NCBI RefSeq assembly: GCF_023195835.1
Contig: NZ_CP096199.1
Location: 868,001 to 932,000, forward strand
Source: Vibrio sinaloensis
Lineage (GTDB): Bacteria > Pseudomonadota > Gammaproteobacteria > Enterobacterales > Vibrionaceae
Direction of reading: 5' to 3'
DNA: 64,000 bases
The position numbers and the translations under genes were made by a program. Positions 27,976-36,753 of the stretch are shown one piece after another. Each line of letters begins with the position of its first letter. Positions within the stretch are counted from its first letter, which is position 1. The notes beneath the pieces are model-generated. The model saw only the letters and a program-made list of their open reading frames with translations. It did not search any database and was not told the DNA's origin.

Positions 27976-28698
27976 ATGTCAGCGAAAATTCTGGTAGTCG
28001 ATGATGATCAAGAAATTTGTGAGTTGTTGGAAGAATATCTGACAAAACAAGGCTATAGCGTCTCAGCCGTCAATGATGGGGTTGCGATGAAGCAGTACCT
28101 CGATAAGCACGGATACCCAGATTTGATTCTATTGGATGTGATGTTACCGGGTGACGACGGTTTTGCACTGTGTCAGTTTGTGCGCCGCAGCTCTTCTGTG
28201 CCAATCATTATGTTAACCGCGGTGTCGGATGATACCGACCAAATTATCGGCTTAGAAATCGGTGCAGATGACTACATCGCCAAGCCATTTAACCCTCGTC
28301 ATTTGAATGCAAGGATTAAAGCCGTACTCAGACGTGTGAACAGCGGTGCGGAGGAGCCTTTAGCCAGTGACAGTGCCAAATCGATTGTGTTTGGAGATTG
28401 GCGGTTGGATACATTGGCTCACCGTATTACCCACCTGGATAGTGAGCAATCACATGACTTATCGGGCAGTGACTTTGCCCTGCTGATGCTCTTTCTCCAA
28501 CGGCCCAATGAAATACTGGATCGCGACACCATCTCTTTTGCCACTCGCGGGCGAGAGGCATTGCCGTTTGAGCGCGGCATTGATGTTCAGTTGAGCCGAC
28601 TACGGCAACGGCTTGGTGACAGTGCTAAGTACCCTCACTATATCAAGACCATGCGCGGCAATGGGTATGTACTATCGGTGCCGGTGACCTATGAGTAA
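27976..28698 (+). CDS. OmpR-family response regulator
   Basis: Receiver domain (about 1-120; phosphoacceptor Asp54 in LLDVMLPG, acidic pocket DDD near residue 10, Lys in IAKPFNP) followed by a winged-helix DNA-binding domain (about 140-240, with the recognition region FERGIDVQLSRLRQRLG). The start could be the ATG at 27964 or 27976; 27976 gives the normal N-terminus (MSAKILVVDDD). Overlaps the kinase gene by 8 bp. By position and by resemblance of the adjacent transporter to Pseudomonas Gts, I infer a GltR-like regulator of sugar uptake. Confidence 0.9.
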   Translation: MSAKILVVDDDQEICELLEEYLTKQGYSVSAVNDGVAMKQYLDKHGYPDLILLDVMLPGDDGFALCQFVRRSSSVPIIMLTAVSDDTDQIIGLEIGADDYIAKPFNPRHLNARIKAVLRRVNSGAEEPLASDSAKSIVFGDWRLDTLAHRITHLDSEQSHDLSGSDFALLMLFLQRPNEILDRDTISFATRGREALPFERGIDVQLSRLRQRLGDSAKYPHYIKTMRGNGYVLSVPVTYE

Positions 28699-30151
28699 AC
28701 GCTGGTGGCGAGTCGTTCGCACCTTCAAATTTAACTCATTGGTGAGTCGCACTCTTGGCCTCACCTTGTTGGCGGTTATTCTCGCTCAAGGGGTCGCGAC
28801 CTCTATCTGGTACACCGAGTCAAAGCACAAGGAACTGGCGGGTATTCGGGATGCGTCGCAGAGTATGGCTAATATGTTCGCTTCGACGATTAACTTTTTC
28901 CAGTCTCTGCCAGTCAATTATCGACATATCGTGCTCGACCAGATCCGCAACATGGGCGGAACCCGCTTTTTTGTCTCCTTTAACAAAGAGAAGTTGCTGG
29001 TCGACTCGATCAAAGCAACGCCACTTAAGTTGGCGTCGGTCGAAGCCATACAAAGCGTGCTGGCTAAAAAAATTCCCAAAGCACAAACCATTGATGTGGA
29101 TTTTTCACTGCCGGAGAATCTGCGCCTACTTAAAAATGATATTTACTTAAGTGATTTACCCCGTTCGTGGGCGCATCATACCTTGACGCTCAAACCTATC
29201 GATCCCCCTATTCTGGTGGTGCAAATCGAACTCGCGAGCGACGAGTGGCTGTATATTGCTGCTTTGCTACCCGCACCTTATGTCACATTGGACGATACGC
29301 TGATCGGTCGAGAGCAGGTTCTGTTTTTGATTTTTTCGACTACGATCTTACTGTTCCTCACCTATCTTTTAGTGCGTCGCCAAGTTAAGCCACTGAAACG
29401 GCTTGCTAAGGCCGCCAACGAGATGAGTATGGATATTGATCAGGCGCCGATTCAAGAAGAGGGTGCGAGTGAGCTGATCACAGCAACACGGGCGTTCAAC
29501 CGCATGCAACAACGTATTCGTCGCTATGTTGCCGACCGTGAGCATCTGTTTTCGTCGATATCCCACGATTTAAAGACCCCGATCACGCGCTTACGCCTGC
29601 GTGCAGAGCTACTTGAAAGCGACATCAAACGCGAGAAGTTTAACCGCGATCTTGATGAACTAGAGATGATGGTCAAAGGGGCGCTGCAATGTGTACGTGA
29701 TACCGATCTGCATGAAAACAATGCCTACATCGATCTCAATGAGATGATTTTGAGTGCGATTGAACCTTACAATCAGCAACACACTTTGGTGACCTATACT
29801 GCTCAGTCACTTGAACCGATAGTGGCTAAGCCGTTGGCGATGAGGCGAGTGATTGGCAACTTAGTGGATAACGCGGTCAAGTATGGCCAGCGTGCAGACA
29901 TAACGGTCAATGTGAGTGAAGAGTGGCTGATGATCACCATCTGTGATAGCGGTCCGGGCATTCCTGAAGACAAGCTTGAAGCGGTATTTGAGCCCTACTA
30001 CCGTTTGGCTGATGACGATAAAGGGCACGGTCTGGGCTTAGGGATTTGCCGAAATATCTTACATGGACTTGGCGGAGATCTCATTATTGATAACTTGCCA
30101 ACTAAGGGGCTTCGCGCGCAAGTCTTTGTTCCGCCTACACTTGAAGTGTAA
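28691..30151 (+). CDS. Sensor histidine kinase
   Basis: 486 residues: membrane segment about 20-36, periplasmic sensor about 37-208, second membrane segment 210-229, HAMP about 230-283, phosphoacceptor His292 in SISHDLKTPITRLR, then an HATPase domain with N-box VIGNLVDNAVKYG and G-boxes DSGPGIPE and GLGLGI. Classical kinase partner of the overlapping response regulator. The order regulator-kinase-ABC transporter resembles GltR-GtrS with the Pseudomonas glucose transporter, so sugar sensing is a reasonable inference. Its stop overlaps an inverted/direct repeat at 30150-30173. Confidence 0.92.
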   Translation: MSKRWWRVVRTFKFNSLVSRTLGLTLLAVILAQGVATSIWYTESKHKELAGIRDASQSMANMFASTINFFQSLPVNYRHIVLDQIRNMGGTRFFVSFNKEKLLVDSIKATPLKLASVEAIQSVLAKKIPKAQTIDVDFSLPENLRLLKNDIYLSDLPRSWAHHTLTLKPIDPPILVVQIELASDEWLYIAALLPAPYVTLDDTLIGREQVLFLIFSTTILLFLTYLLVRRQVKPLKRLAKAANEMSMDIDQAPIQEEGASELITATRAFNRMQQRIRRYVADREHLFSSISHDLKTPITRLRLRAELLESDIKREKFNRDLDELEMMVKGALQCVRDTDLHENNAYIDLNEMILSAIEPYNQQHTLVTYTAQSLEPIVAKPLAMRRVIGNLVDNAVKYGQRADITVNVSEEWLMITICDSGPGIPEDKLEAVFEPYYRLADDDKGHGLGLGICRNILHGLGGDLIIDNLPTKGLRAQVFVPPTLEV

Positions 30152-30173
30152 TGTAACATTGTTGTTACATTGT
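30150..30173 (+). promoter_or_regulatory. Tandem 11-bp repeats upstream of the sugar ABC operon (candidate regulator site)
   Basis: TGTAACATTGT (30152-30162) and TGTTACATTGT (30163-30173) are head-to-tail and differ at one base. The same bases also form an inverted repeat AATGTAAC / GTTACATT. Direct repeats with 11-bp period are the usual binding form of OmpR-family dimers. Located 122 bp before the binding-protein start and just after the kinase gene. Confidence 0.55.
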
Positions 30174-30294
30174 GTTTACGGTTTGTTTCAATCAAAATTT
30201 TCCAGTTGGATAGACTCAGCATAGTTCAAGCACGAACCTTTAGGGCCAGAACGTAGTCGGCCTAACTGTCTAATCCAATACATGGAAGATAATA

Positions 30295-31542
30295 ATGAAA
30301 CTAAATAAAACCCTACTTACCCTCTCTCTTTTGTCTGCTGCTCACTTTGCCAATGCCGGGGAAGTTGAAGTACTTCACTATTGGACTTCAGGCGGTGAAG
30401 CAAAATCTGCTGCCGTACTGAAAGAAATGCTTGAAGCGCGCAACCACACTTGGAAAGACTTCGCGGTTGCTGGTGGTGGCGGTGAGTCTGCGATGACGGT
30501 ACTTAAAACCCGTGCTGTGTCTGGTAACCCACCATCTGCGGCGCAAATCAAAGGCCACGACATTCAAGAGTGGGGTGGTCTAGGCTTTCTAACTTCACTG
30601 GATGGCACGGCAACCCAAGAGAAGTGGGACGATATCCTACCTTCTGTTGTCACCAAGGTGATGAAGTTTGATGGCGAGTACGTGGCGGTGCCAGTCAACG
30701 TTCACCGTGTTAACTGGTTATGGGCTAACCCAGAAGTGCTCAACAAAGCAGGTGTCGCATTACCAACCACGCTAGATGAGTTCTTTGCTGCAGCAGAGAA
30801 AATCAAAGCGGCTGGTTTCATTCCTCTTGCGCATGGCGGTCAACCTTGGCAAGACGCGACCGTTTTTGAAGCGGTTGCACTGGATGTACTGGGCAGTGAA
30901 GACTACAACAAAGCCTTCGTTGACCTAGATATGGATGTGCTGGCTGGCGACAAAATGGTCGAAGTGTTCACCAAGTTCAAGAAAATGCATGACTACATTG
31001 ACGCTAACTCCCCAGGTCGTGACTGGAACGTGGCCACCTCTATGGTAATCAATGGTGAAGCAGCAATGCAGATCATGGGTGACTGGGCGAAAGGTGAGTT
31101 TACCGCGGCAGGCAAAGTGCCAGGTAAAGACTATATCTGTGCACCAGCACCAGGTACGGACGGCCAGTTCACCTTTAACATCGATAGCTTTGCGTTCTTT
31201 GAGCTAAGCAATGCCGAGAATCAAAAAGCGCAGCAAGATCTAGCCCGCACTATCTTGACCAAAGACTTCCAAGAAGTGTTTAACCTCAACAAAGGTTCAA
31301 TTCCAGTACGTTTAGATATGGACATGGCGAAGTTCGACCAGTGTGCACTAGACTCAATGGCGACCTTCAAAGCGAGTGCCGCGTCTGGCGACCTTGTGCC
31401 AAGTATGGCGCACGGTTTGTCGACCACCAGTTACGCGCAAGGCGCTATCTATGATGTTGTGACCAACTTCTTCAATGACAGCAATGCGGATCCAAAACAG
31501 GCAGCAGAGAAGCTGGCTAAAGCGGTAAAAGCAGCCATCTAA
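30295..31542 (+). CDS. gtsA: Sugar ABC transporter, periplasmic binding protein (GtsA-like)
   Basis: 415-residue secreted binding protein: signal peptide with cleavage after NANA-type site (SAAHFANA, residue 21), then a family 1 solute-binding fold. Segments such as [49 protein letters not shown] and [14 protein letters not shown] closely match, from memory, the glucose/mannose binding protein GtsA of Pseudomonas. It should deliver glucose or a related sugar to GtsBC. Separated from gtsB by 115 bp holding a strong hairpin, which would let it be made in excess. Confidence 0.9.
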   Translation: MKLNKTLLTLSLLSAAHFANAGEVEVLHYWTSGGEAKSAAVLKEMLEARNHTWKDFAVAGGGGESAMTVLKTRAVSGNPPSAAQIKGHDIQEWGGLGFLTSLDGTATQEKWDDILPSVVTKVMKFDGEYVAVPVNVHRVNWLWANPEVLNKAGVALPTTLDEFFAAAEKIKAAGFIPLAHGGQPWQDATVFEAVALDVLGSEDYNKAFVDLDMDVLAGDKMVEVFTKFKKMHDYIDANSPGRDWNVATSMVINGEAAMQIMGDWAKGEFTAAGKVPGKDYICAPAPGTDGQFTFNIDSFAFFELSNAENQKAQQDLARTILTKDFQEVFNLNKGSIPVRLDMDMAKFDQCALDSMATFKASAASGDLVPSMAHGLSTTSYAQGAIYDVVTNFFNDSNADPKQAAEKLAKAVKAAI

Positions 31543-31565
31543 TCGGCTATCAATAGTCACACCCC

Positions 31566-31611
31566 AAAGGGCGTACAGGCTTGTGGGGAGCCTGCACGCC
31601 CTTTCCTTTAA
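31566..31611 (+). terminator. Hairpin after the binding-protein gene (partial terminator or mRNA stabiliser)
   Basis: Long stem AAAGGGCG (31566-31573) / CGCCCTTT (31597-31604) continuing inside through CAGGCT / AGCCTG, with a short, interrupted T run (CCTTT) after. It lies inside the operon between gtsA and gtsB. Confidence 0.75.
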
Positions 31612-31657
31612 GGCCTAGTCACAATGATGATTAGGTTGTTAGACGTAAGGATTCGTT

Positions 31658-32581
31658 ATGGAGCACGTTGCAAAACGGTACCAAAAAAAGTCGCAAGTTA
31701 AGCCAAGCTTAGCGGACAGACTCCAGCACTGGTTGCCAAAAATCGTTCTTGCCCCGACCGTTCTCGTTACTGTGGTCTGTATTTATGGCTACATCTTTTG
31801 GACGGCGGCGTTATCAATGACCAACTCCCGTTTTCTTCCTAGCTTTAATTTTGTCGGCTTTGCTCAATATCAAAAGCTCATGGAAAACGACCGTTGGCTC
31901 ACCTCAATTTCAAACCTCGGCATTTTCGGCCTGCTATTTATGCTAGTGGCGATTGTGCTGGGCGTTGGGCTTGCCATTCTTCTTGACCAAAACATTCGTC
32001 AAGAGGGCGCAATTCGAACTATTTACCTCTACCCGATGGCACTGTCGTTCATCGTAACGGGTACTGCCTGGAAGTGGATTCTTAACCCAGGACTAGGCAT
32101 AGAGAAGCTGATGCAAGACTGGGGCTTTAGCCAATTTAAATTTGATTGGCTGGTTAACTCAGATATGGCGGTGTACACCTTAGTGATCGCTGCGGTCTGG
32201 CAGTCTTCAGGGTTTGTGATGGCGATGTTCTTGGCCGGTCTGCGTGGCATTGATTCATCGATCATCAAGGCGGCGCAAATCGATGGCGCAAGTTTGCCAA
32301 CGATTTACTGGCGCATCATTATGCCTTGTCTTCGTCCTGTGGTGTTTAGCGCGGTGATCATCACCTCGCACATCGCAATCAAGAGTTTTGACCTTGTCAC
32401 CGCTATGACGGCAGGTGGTCCGGGCTACTCTTCTGATTTACCCGCTCTGTTCATGTACGCGCACTCATTTACCCGTGGCCAAATTGGTTTAGGTGCGGCT
32501 AGTGCGATGATGATGTTGGCCGGGATCTTAGCCATCTTGGTGCCTTACTTGTACTCTGAACTGAGGGAGAAAAAATCATGA
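31658..32581 (+). CDS. gtsB: Sugar ABC transporter permease (GtsB-like)
   Basis: 307-residue inner-membrane subunit with six hydrophobic segments. The cytoplasmic EAA-type loop (AAQIDGASLPTIYWRIIMPCLRP region) contacts the ATPase. MalF/UgpA-type permease. Its stop overlaps the next start (ATGA at 32578-32581), indicating translational coupling. Confidence 0.92.
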   Translation: MEHVAKRYQKKSQVKPSLADRLQHWLPKIVLAPTVLVTVVCIYGYIFWTAALSMTNSRFLPSFNFVGFAQYQKLMENDRWLTSISNLGIFGLLFMLVAIVLGVGLAILLDQNIRQEGAIRTIYLYPMALSFIVTGTAWKWILNPGLGIEKLMQDWGFSQFKFDWLVNSDMAVYTLVIAAVWQSSGFVMAMFLAGLRGIDSSIIKAAQIDGASLPTIYWRIIMPCLRPVVFSAVIITSHIAIKSFDLVTAMTAGGPGYSSDLPALFMYAHSFTRGQIGLGAASAMMMLAGILAILVPYLYSELREKKS

Positions 32582-33435
32582 TGGCGAACATTAACGTCTC
32601 TCGACTGTTTATTTACGCGGTGCTGGCTTTCTTTTGTTTCATCTATTTGATGCCGCTGTTTGTGATGGTGATTACCTCATTCAAGACCTTGCCAGATATT
32701 AAAGCGGGTAACTTGATGAGTTTGCCGACTGAATGGGTCCTCGATGCTTGGTTTAAAGCGTGGGACAGCGCCTGTACTGGGGTGAAATGTGAAGGGGTGA
32801 AAGGGTACTTTTGGAACTCTTTCCAAATGGTGATCCCAGCGGTTGCTATCTCGACCTTACTTGGCGCATTTAATGGTTACGTTGTGACCAAGTGGCAGTT
32901 CCGTGGTTCTAACTTGTTCTTTAGTTTGCTTCTGTTCGGCTGCTTTATCCCATTCCAAGTGGTGCTGCTACCAATGGCTACCGTACTCGGTAAGCTCGGG
33001 CTGGCTAATACCACCGCGGGCCTCGTCATTGTACACGTGATCTACGGTATGGCATTTACCACACTGTTCTTCCGTAACTTTTACATCAGTATTCCGGATG
33101 AGCTGGTTAAAGCCGCCAAACTGGATGGCGCAGGCTTCTTCACTATCTTCTTCAAGATCCTGCTGCCTATCTCAACCCCGATCATCATGGTGACGGTGAT
33201 TTGGCAGTTCACCGCGATTTGGAATGACTTCTTATTTGGAGTGGTTTACTCGGGTTCAGAAACTCAGCCGATCACGGTCGCGCTCAACAACCTCGTCAAC
33301 ACCAGTACTGGGGTGAAAGAGTATAACGTCGATATGGCAGCAGCCATCATAGCGGCACTGCCCACTCTCTTAGTTTATGTCTTAGCAGGAAAATACTTTG
33401 TTCGCGGCCTGACGGCTGGATCGGTAAAAGGATAA
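32578..33435 (+). CDS. gtsC: Sugar ABC transporter permease (GtsC-like)
   Basis: 285-residue MalG/UgpE-type permease with six hydrophobic segments and the EAA-type loop AAKLDGAGFFTIFFKILLP. Pairs with the preceding permease to form the membrane channel. Two successive ATG codons (32578, 32581) are possible starts. Coupled to gtsB by a 4-bp overlap and 5 bp before the ATPase gene. Confidence 0.92.
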   Translation: MMANINVSRLFIYAVLAFFCFIYLMPLFVMVITSFKTLPDIKAGNLMSLPTEWVLDAWFKAWDSACTGVKCEGVKGYFWNSFQMVIPAVAISTLLGAFNGYVVTKWQFRGSNLFFSLLLFGCFIPFQVVLLPMATVLGKLGLANTTAGLVIVHVIYGMAFTTLFFRNFYISIPDELVKAAKLDGAGFFTIFFKILLPISTPIIMVTVIWQFTAIWNDFLFGVVYSGSETQPITVALNNLVNTSTGVKEYNVDMAAAIIAALPTLLVYVLAGKYFVRGLTAGSVKG

Positions 33436-33440
33436 TTATC

Positions 33441-34556
33441 ATGGCAACACTCGAACTTAAACAGATCCGTAAAACCTATCCGAAAGCGGAGCAAGAAACC
33501 TTAAAGGGAATCGATATCAGCATCGACTCTGGTGAGTTTTTGATTTTGGTTGGCCCGTCAGGTTGTGGCAAGTCGACCTTAATGAACACCATTGCGGGTC
33601 TTGAGAACATCAGTGCTGGAGAAATCGTGATTGATGGCAACGACGTATCGAACGTTGAACCCAAAGACCGCGACATCGCGATGGTGTTTCAGTCGTACGC
33701 GCTGTACCCAAACATGACAGTGCGAGGCAACATCGAATTCGGCCTGAAAATTCGCAAAATGCCGCAAGCGGATATTGATGCAGAAGTCCAACGCGTGGCG
33801 TCGATGCTACAAATTGACCACCTGCTCGATCGTAAACCGTCGCAACTTTCTGGTGGACAACGCCAGCGTGTCGCCATGGGGCGAGCGTTAGCCCGTCGTC
33901 CGAAGTTGTATCTATTTGATGAGCCGTTGTCGAACCTGGATGCTAAGTTGCGTGTTGAAATGCGCCATCAAATTAAGCGTCTGCATCAGCAGCTCAACAC
34001 GACCATTGTCTATGTGACCCATGATCAAATTGAGGCCATGACCTTAGCCGACCGCATTGCGGTGATGAAAGATGGTGAGCTTCAACAGTTGGGCACGCCG
34101 CAAGAGATCTACAACAAGCCGAACAACATGTTTGTGGCTGGGTTTATGGGTTCACCGTCGATGAACTTTATTAAAACCATGGTCGATCTCAATGACCAAG
34201 ACCAGCCGGTGATTAAAGTTACTGGGGGCAATGGTCAGGAGCATCATATTAACCTGCCGGCTTCAATGCGAGAGCAAGATGGCAAGGAGATTGTGATTGG
34301 TCTGCGTCCAGAGCACATTACCGACAGTGAAAACAGTGATTCTAGTGCGACCACCAAACTGGACTTGATGTTAGAGGTTCTTGAACCTACCGGCCCAGAT
34401 ACGATTGCGATGATCAAAGTCAACGAGCAAGAGGTGGCGTGTCGACTCTCTCCAGAGTTTGATGTCACCGCAGGTCAAATCGCCCCGCTGCATTTTGACT
34501 TGTCGAAGGCGGTATTTTTTGATGCCCAAACCGAGCAACGTATTGAGTTTCGTTAA
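33441..34556 (+). CDS. Sugar ABC transporter ATP-binding protein (UgpC/MalK type)
   Basis: 371-residue ATPase that powers the transporter. Walker A GPSGCGKST, Q-loop FQSYALYPNM, signature LSGGQRQRVAMGRAL, Walker B LYLFDEPLSNLDA and the switch His in YVTHDQ are all intact, followed by the C-terminal regulatory OB-like domain (from about residue 240) seen in MalK and UgpC. Last gene of the operon; corresponds by position to gtsD of Pseudomonas. Confidence 0.93.
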   Translation: MATLELKQIRKTYPKAEQETLKGIDISIDSGEFLILVGPSGCGKSTLMNTIAGLENISAGEIVIDGNDVSNVEPKDRDIAMVFQSYALYPNMTVRGNIEFGLKIRKMPQADIDAEVQRVASMLQIDHLLDRKPSQLSGGQRQRVAMGRALARRPKLYLFDEPLSNLDAKLRVEMRHQIKRLHQQLNTTIVYVTHDQIEAMTLADRIAVMKDGELQQLGTPQEIYNKPNNMFVAGFMGSPSMNFIKTMVDLNDQDQPVIKVTGGNGQEHHINLPASMREQDGKEIVIGLRPEHITDSENSDSSATTKLDLMLEVLEPTGPDTIAMIKVNEQEVACRLSPEFDVTAGQIAPLHFDLSKAVFFDAQTEQRIEFR

Positions 34557-34580
34557 TGAGCGACTTTGTTGATAAATTTA

Positions 34581-34731
34581 TTAGTAAAATCGGCGTGAAC
34601 GACTATGATTAAATCAATGCATGAAATAAGTCTCATGCGAAAGTGAGTTTAGGCGGGTAATCACGTCTCCTTATTACTCACCTTATCTCGAGTAGCGAAA
34701 ATGGCAGCCAGATGGCTGCCATTTGTTTTTT
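34581..34731 (+). ncRNA. Candidate small RNA or structured 3' UTR after the sugar operon
   Basis: Putative promoter TTAGTA (34581-34586) - 17 bp - TATGAT (34604-34609); predicted RNA from about 34616 to the terminator. Inside is a stem (GTGA, then GTAAT 34657-34661 / ATTACTCAC 34673-34681) whose loop shows TCTCCTT (34666-34672), the complement of a Shine-Dalgarno sequence. Terminator stem ATGGCAGCCA (34701-34710) / TGGCTGCCAT (34713-34722) with a T run 34726-34731. Could equally be just the operon's 3' end. Confidence 0.4.
34701..34731 (+). terminator. Terminator of the sugar ABC operon / sRNA candidate
   Basis: 10-bp stem ATGGCAGCCA / TGGCTGCCAT with 2-nt centre and TTTGTTTTTT after it. Confidence 0.9.
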
Positions 34732-34784
34732 CATTTGTTGGCGAAAATCGGCACTTGTTAAATATGTGTAAACTCACTCATTTA

Positions 34785-34800
34785 CCCCAAAGTGTTGGGG
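34785..34800. promoter_or_regulatory. Palindrome upstream of the dctP sigma-54 promoter
   Basis: CCCCAA (34785-34790) AGTG TTGGGG (34795-34800), 109-124 bp upstream of the sigma-54 -24 element, the distance range at which DctD-type activators bind. Candidate DctD enhancer, by position only. Confidence 0.4.
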
Positions 34801-34908
34801 GGAAATCCACCCATTTCTGTTGGTAAGTGTGAACCTGATCCTTAAGGTAAATTACGACTTATAAATAAGTTATTGATTTAGTGTGATTAAAATGTGGTGA
34901 TCAAACTT

Positions 34909-34922
34909 GGCTTAGTTATTGC
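34909..34922 (+). promoter_or_regulatory. Sigma-54 promoter of dctPQM
   Basis: TTGGCTTAGTTATTGCCC has the invariant GG (34909-34910) and GC (34921-34922) exactly 10 bp apart. The -12 part (TTGC) matches the consensus; the -24 part is TTGGCTT against consensus TGGCAC. Predicted start near 34934, 47 bp before dctP. Agrees with the nearby sigma-54 activator DctD. Confidence 0.75.
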
Positions 34923-34980
34923 CCTTATAGAAATATCAACACCCAGTGATGGGGTTGTTCATTTAACAAGGAGAATAATA

Positions 34981-35976
34981 ATGTTTAAGCCATTGACCCT
35001 ACTATCTGCTGCCATTGTTGCTGTCACCAGTTTTAACGCTGCGGCGAACTGTGATCCAGGGGAAACTGTGATCAAGTTTAGCCACGTGACCAACACGGAT
35101 AAACACCCAAAAGGTATTGCGGCTTCTCTACTTGAACAGCGTGTAAACGACGAGATGAACGGAAAAATGTGTATGCAGGTTTTCCCTAACTCTACACTTT
35201 ACGATGATGACAAAGTGCTTGAAGCACTGCTCAATGGTGACGTGCAACTCGCTGCCCCTTCTCTATCAAAGTTTGAAAAGTTCACCAAGAAGTACCGTAT
35301 CTTCGATTTGCCATTCTTGTTTGAAGATGTTGCGGCGGTTGACCGCTTCCAAAACTCAGAAGCGGGCGAAAAGCTTAAGAATGCAATGCGCCGTCGTGGC
35401 CTTCAGGGTTTGGCATTTTGGCACAATGGTATGAAGCAGATGTCGGCCAACAAACCGCTTATCTCTCCTGAAGATGCGAAAGGTCTAAAGTTCCGTGTAC
35501 AAGCATCCGATGTTCTCGTGGCTCAGTTTGAGCAGCTAGGCTCGAATCCACAAAAAATGTCGTTCAAAGAGGTATACGGCGGCTTGCAAACCAAGGTTAT
35601 CGATGGTCAAGAGAACACCTGGTCAAACATCTACGGTAAGAAGTTCTTCGAAGTTCAAGACGGCATTACTGAGACCAACCACGGTATTCTTGATTACCTG
35701 GTTGTGACCTCTAAAGACTTCTGGAAAGGGCTTCCTGAAGATCAGCGCCGTCAGTTGAATACCATTATTCAAGAAGTCACTGAACAGCGTAACTCTGAAT
35801 CCACCAAAGTTAACCTAGCGAACAAAAACAACATCATTGAAGCAGGTGGTGTGGTTCGCACATTAACGCCTGAGCAACGCCAAGAGTGGGTCACAGCACT
35901 TCAACCAGTATGGAAGAAGTTCGAGAAGGATATCGGTTCTGACCTAATTGAAGCGGCGCTTGCGTCAAACCAGTAA
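34981..35976 (+). CDS. dctP: TRAP transporter C4-dicarboxylate binding protein DctP
   Basis: 331-residue periplasmic protein from the ATG at 34981, preceded by AAGGAGA; the open frame extends upstream over the promoter, but that part is not coding. Signal peptide to about residue 22 (FNAAA). DctP fold with VIKFSHVTNTDKHPKG, the conserved Arg region LKFRVQASDVL and GGLQTKVIDGQENTWSNIY. Binds succinate, malate or fumarate in family members. A hairpin with T-rich tail separates it from dctQ. Confidence 0.95.
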   Translation: MFKPLTLLSAAIVAVTSFNAAANCDPGETVIKFSHVTNTDKHPKGIAASLLEQRVNDEMNGKMCMQVFPNSTLYDDDKVLEALLNGDVQLAAPSLSKFEKFTKKYRIFDLPFLFEDVAAVDRFQNSEAGEKLKNAMRRRGLQGLAFWHNGMKQMSANKPLISPEDAKGLKFRVQASDVLVAQFEQLGSNPQKMSFKEVYGGLQTKVIDGQENTWSNIYGKKFFEVQDGITETNHGILDYLVVTSKDFWKGLPEDQRRQLNTIIQEVTEQRNSESTKVNLANKNNIIEAGGVVRTLTPEQRQEWVTALQPVWKKFEKDIGSDLIEAALASNQ

Positions 35977-36025
35977 TTACATCCAGTAATACTCCAACAA
36001 TAACTATAAGCATCCCCCAACTATT

Positions 36026-36058
36026 GGCCCTCCGATCGGGAGGAGGGCCTTTCTTTTA
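36026..36058 (+). terminator. Partial terminator between dctP and dctQ
   Basis: Stem GGCCCTCC (36026-36033) / GGAGGGCC (36042-36049) followed by TTTCTTTT. An alternative stem uses CCTCC / GGAGG inside. Likely reduces transcription into the membrane subunits. Confidence 0.78.
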
Positions 36059-36069
36059 TCGGCGATAAA

Positions 36070-36750
36070 GTGAAGAAATATATGGAACAGTCTATTTTTG
36101 CCAAGATCGGTAACGTGACAGACGCAATAGAGGAGACTCTCATCGCGTTTTTCTTGGGAGCAATGACCTTGCTCACGTTTGCCAACGTCGTGTTTCGCTA
36201 TGTGTTCAACGACAACATTTTGTGGGCGTTGGAACTTACCGTATTTATGTTCGCGTGGATGGTGCTGGTCGGAGCATCGTACGGCGTGAAAAAACACTTC
36301 CACATTGGTGTGGATGTGGTGATCAACCTAGCACCAGAGAAAATGCGTAAAGTGTACGCATTGGTGGCGGCGGCATGCTGTCTCACCTTTTCAATTTTAC
36401 TCTTGATTGGTTCATGGAACTACTGGTACCCGTTCGCCACTGAGCGCGCTTGGTATGAGACCGATGATATTCCGATGCCTGAGATGTTGCAGTTCCTCTC
36501 TGATTGGTTAAACGAGGGAGAGCGCTACGAGAAACTGCCACGCTTTATTCCCTACATGGCTTTACCAATTGGCATGGCACTGATGACGTTCCGCTTTGCT
36601 CAAGTCACGGTTCAAATTGCTACAGGTAAGCTAGACAGATTGATTGCAGGCCATGAAGCCGAAGAAGACCTCGAAGCGCTCAAAGAAGAACTAAAAGACG
36701 CGGGCGAGGCAATGGCGCCTAAAAATAACAATAACAGCAAGGAGAGCTAA
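36070..36750 (+). CDS. dctQ: TRAP transporter small membrane subunit DctQ
   Basis: 226 residues with four hydrophobic segments and the conserved FANVVFRYVF and LGAMTLLTF regions of DctQ. A longer than usual hydrophilic C-terminal tail (about 195-226) is rich in Glu and Lys. Works with DctM for Na+-driven uptake. Ends 3 bp before dctM. Confidence 0.93.
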   Translation: MKKYMEQSIFAKIGNVTDAIEETLIAFFLGAMTLLTFANVVFRYVFNDNILWALELTVFMFAWMVLVGASYGVKKHFHIGVDVVINLAPEKMRKVYALVAAACCLTFSILLLIGSWNYWYPFATERAWYETDDIPMPEMLQFLSDWLNEGERYEKLPRFIPYMALPIGMALMTFRFAQVTVQIATGKLDRLIAGHEAEEDLEALKEELKDAGEAMAPKNNNNSKES

Positions 36751-36753
36751 GCC

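Noticed and set aside
34894..34980. Upstream extension of DctP by 29 residues
   Set aside because: The extension covers the sigma-54 promoter, and the signal peptide and AAGGAGA support the ATG at 34981.
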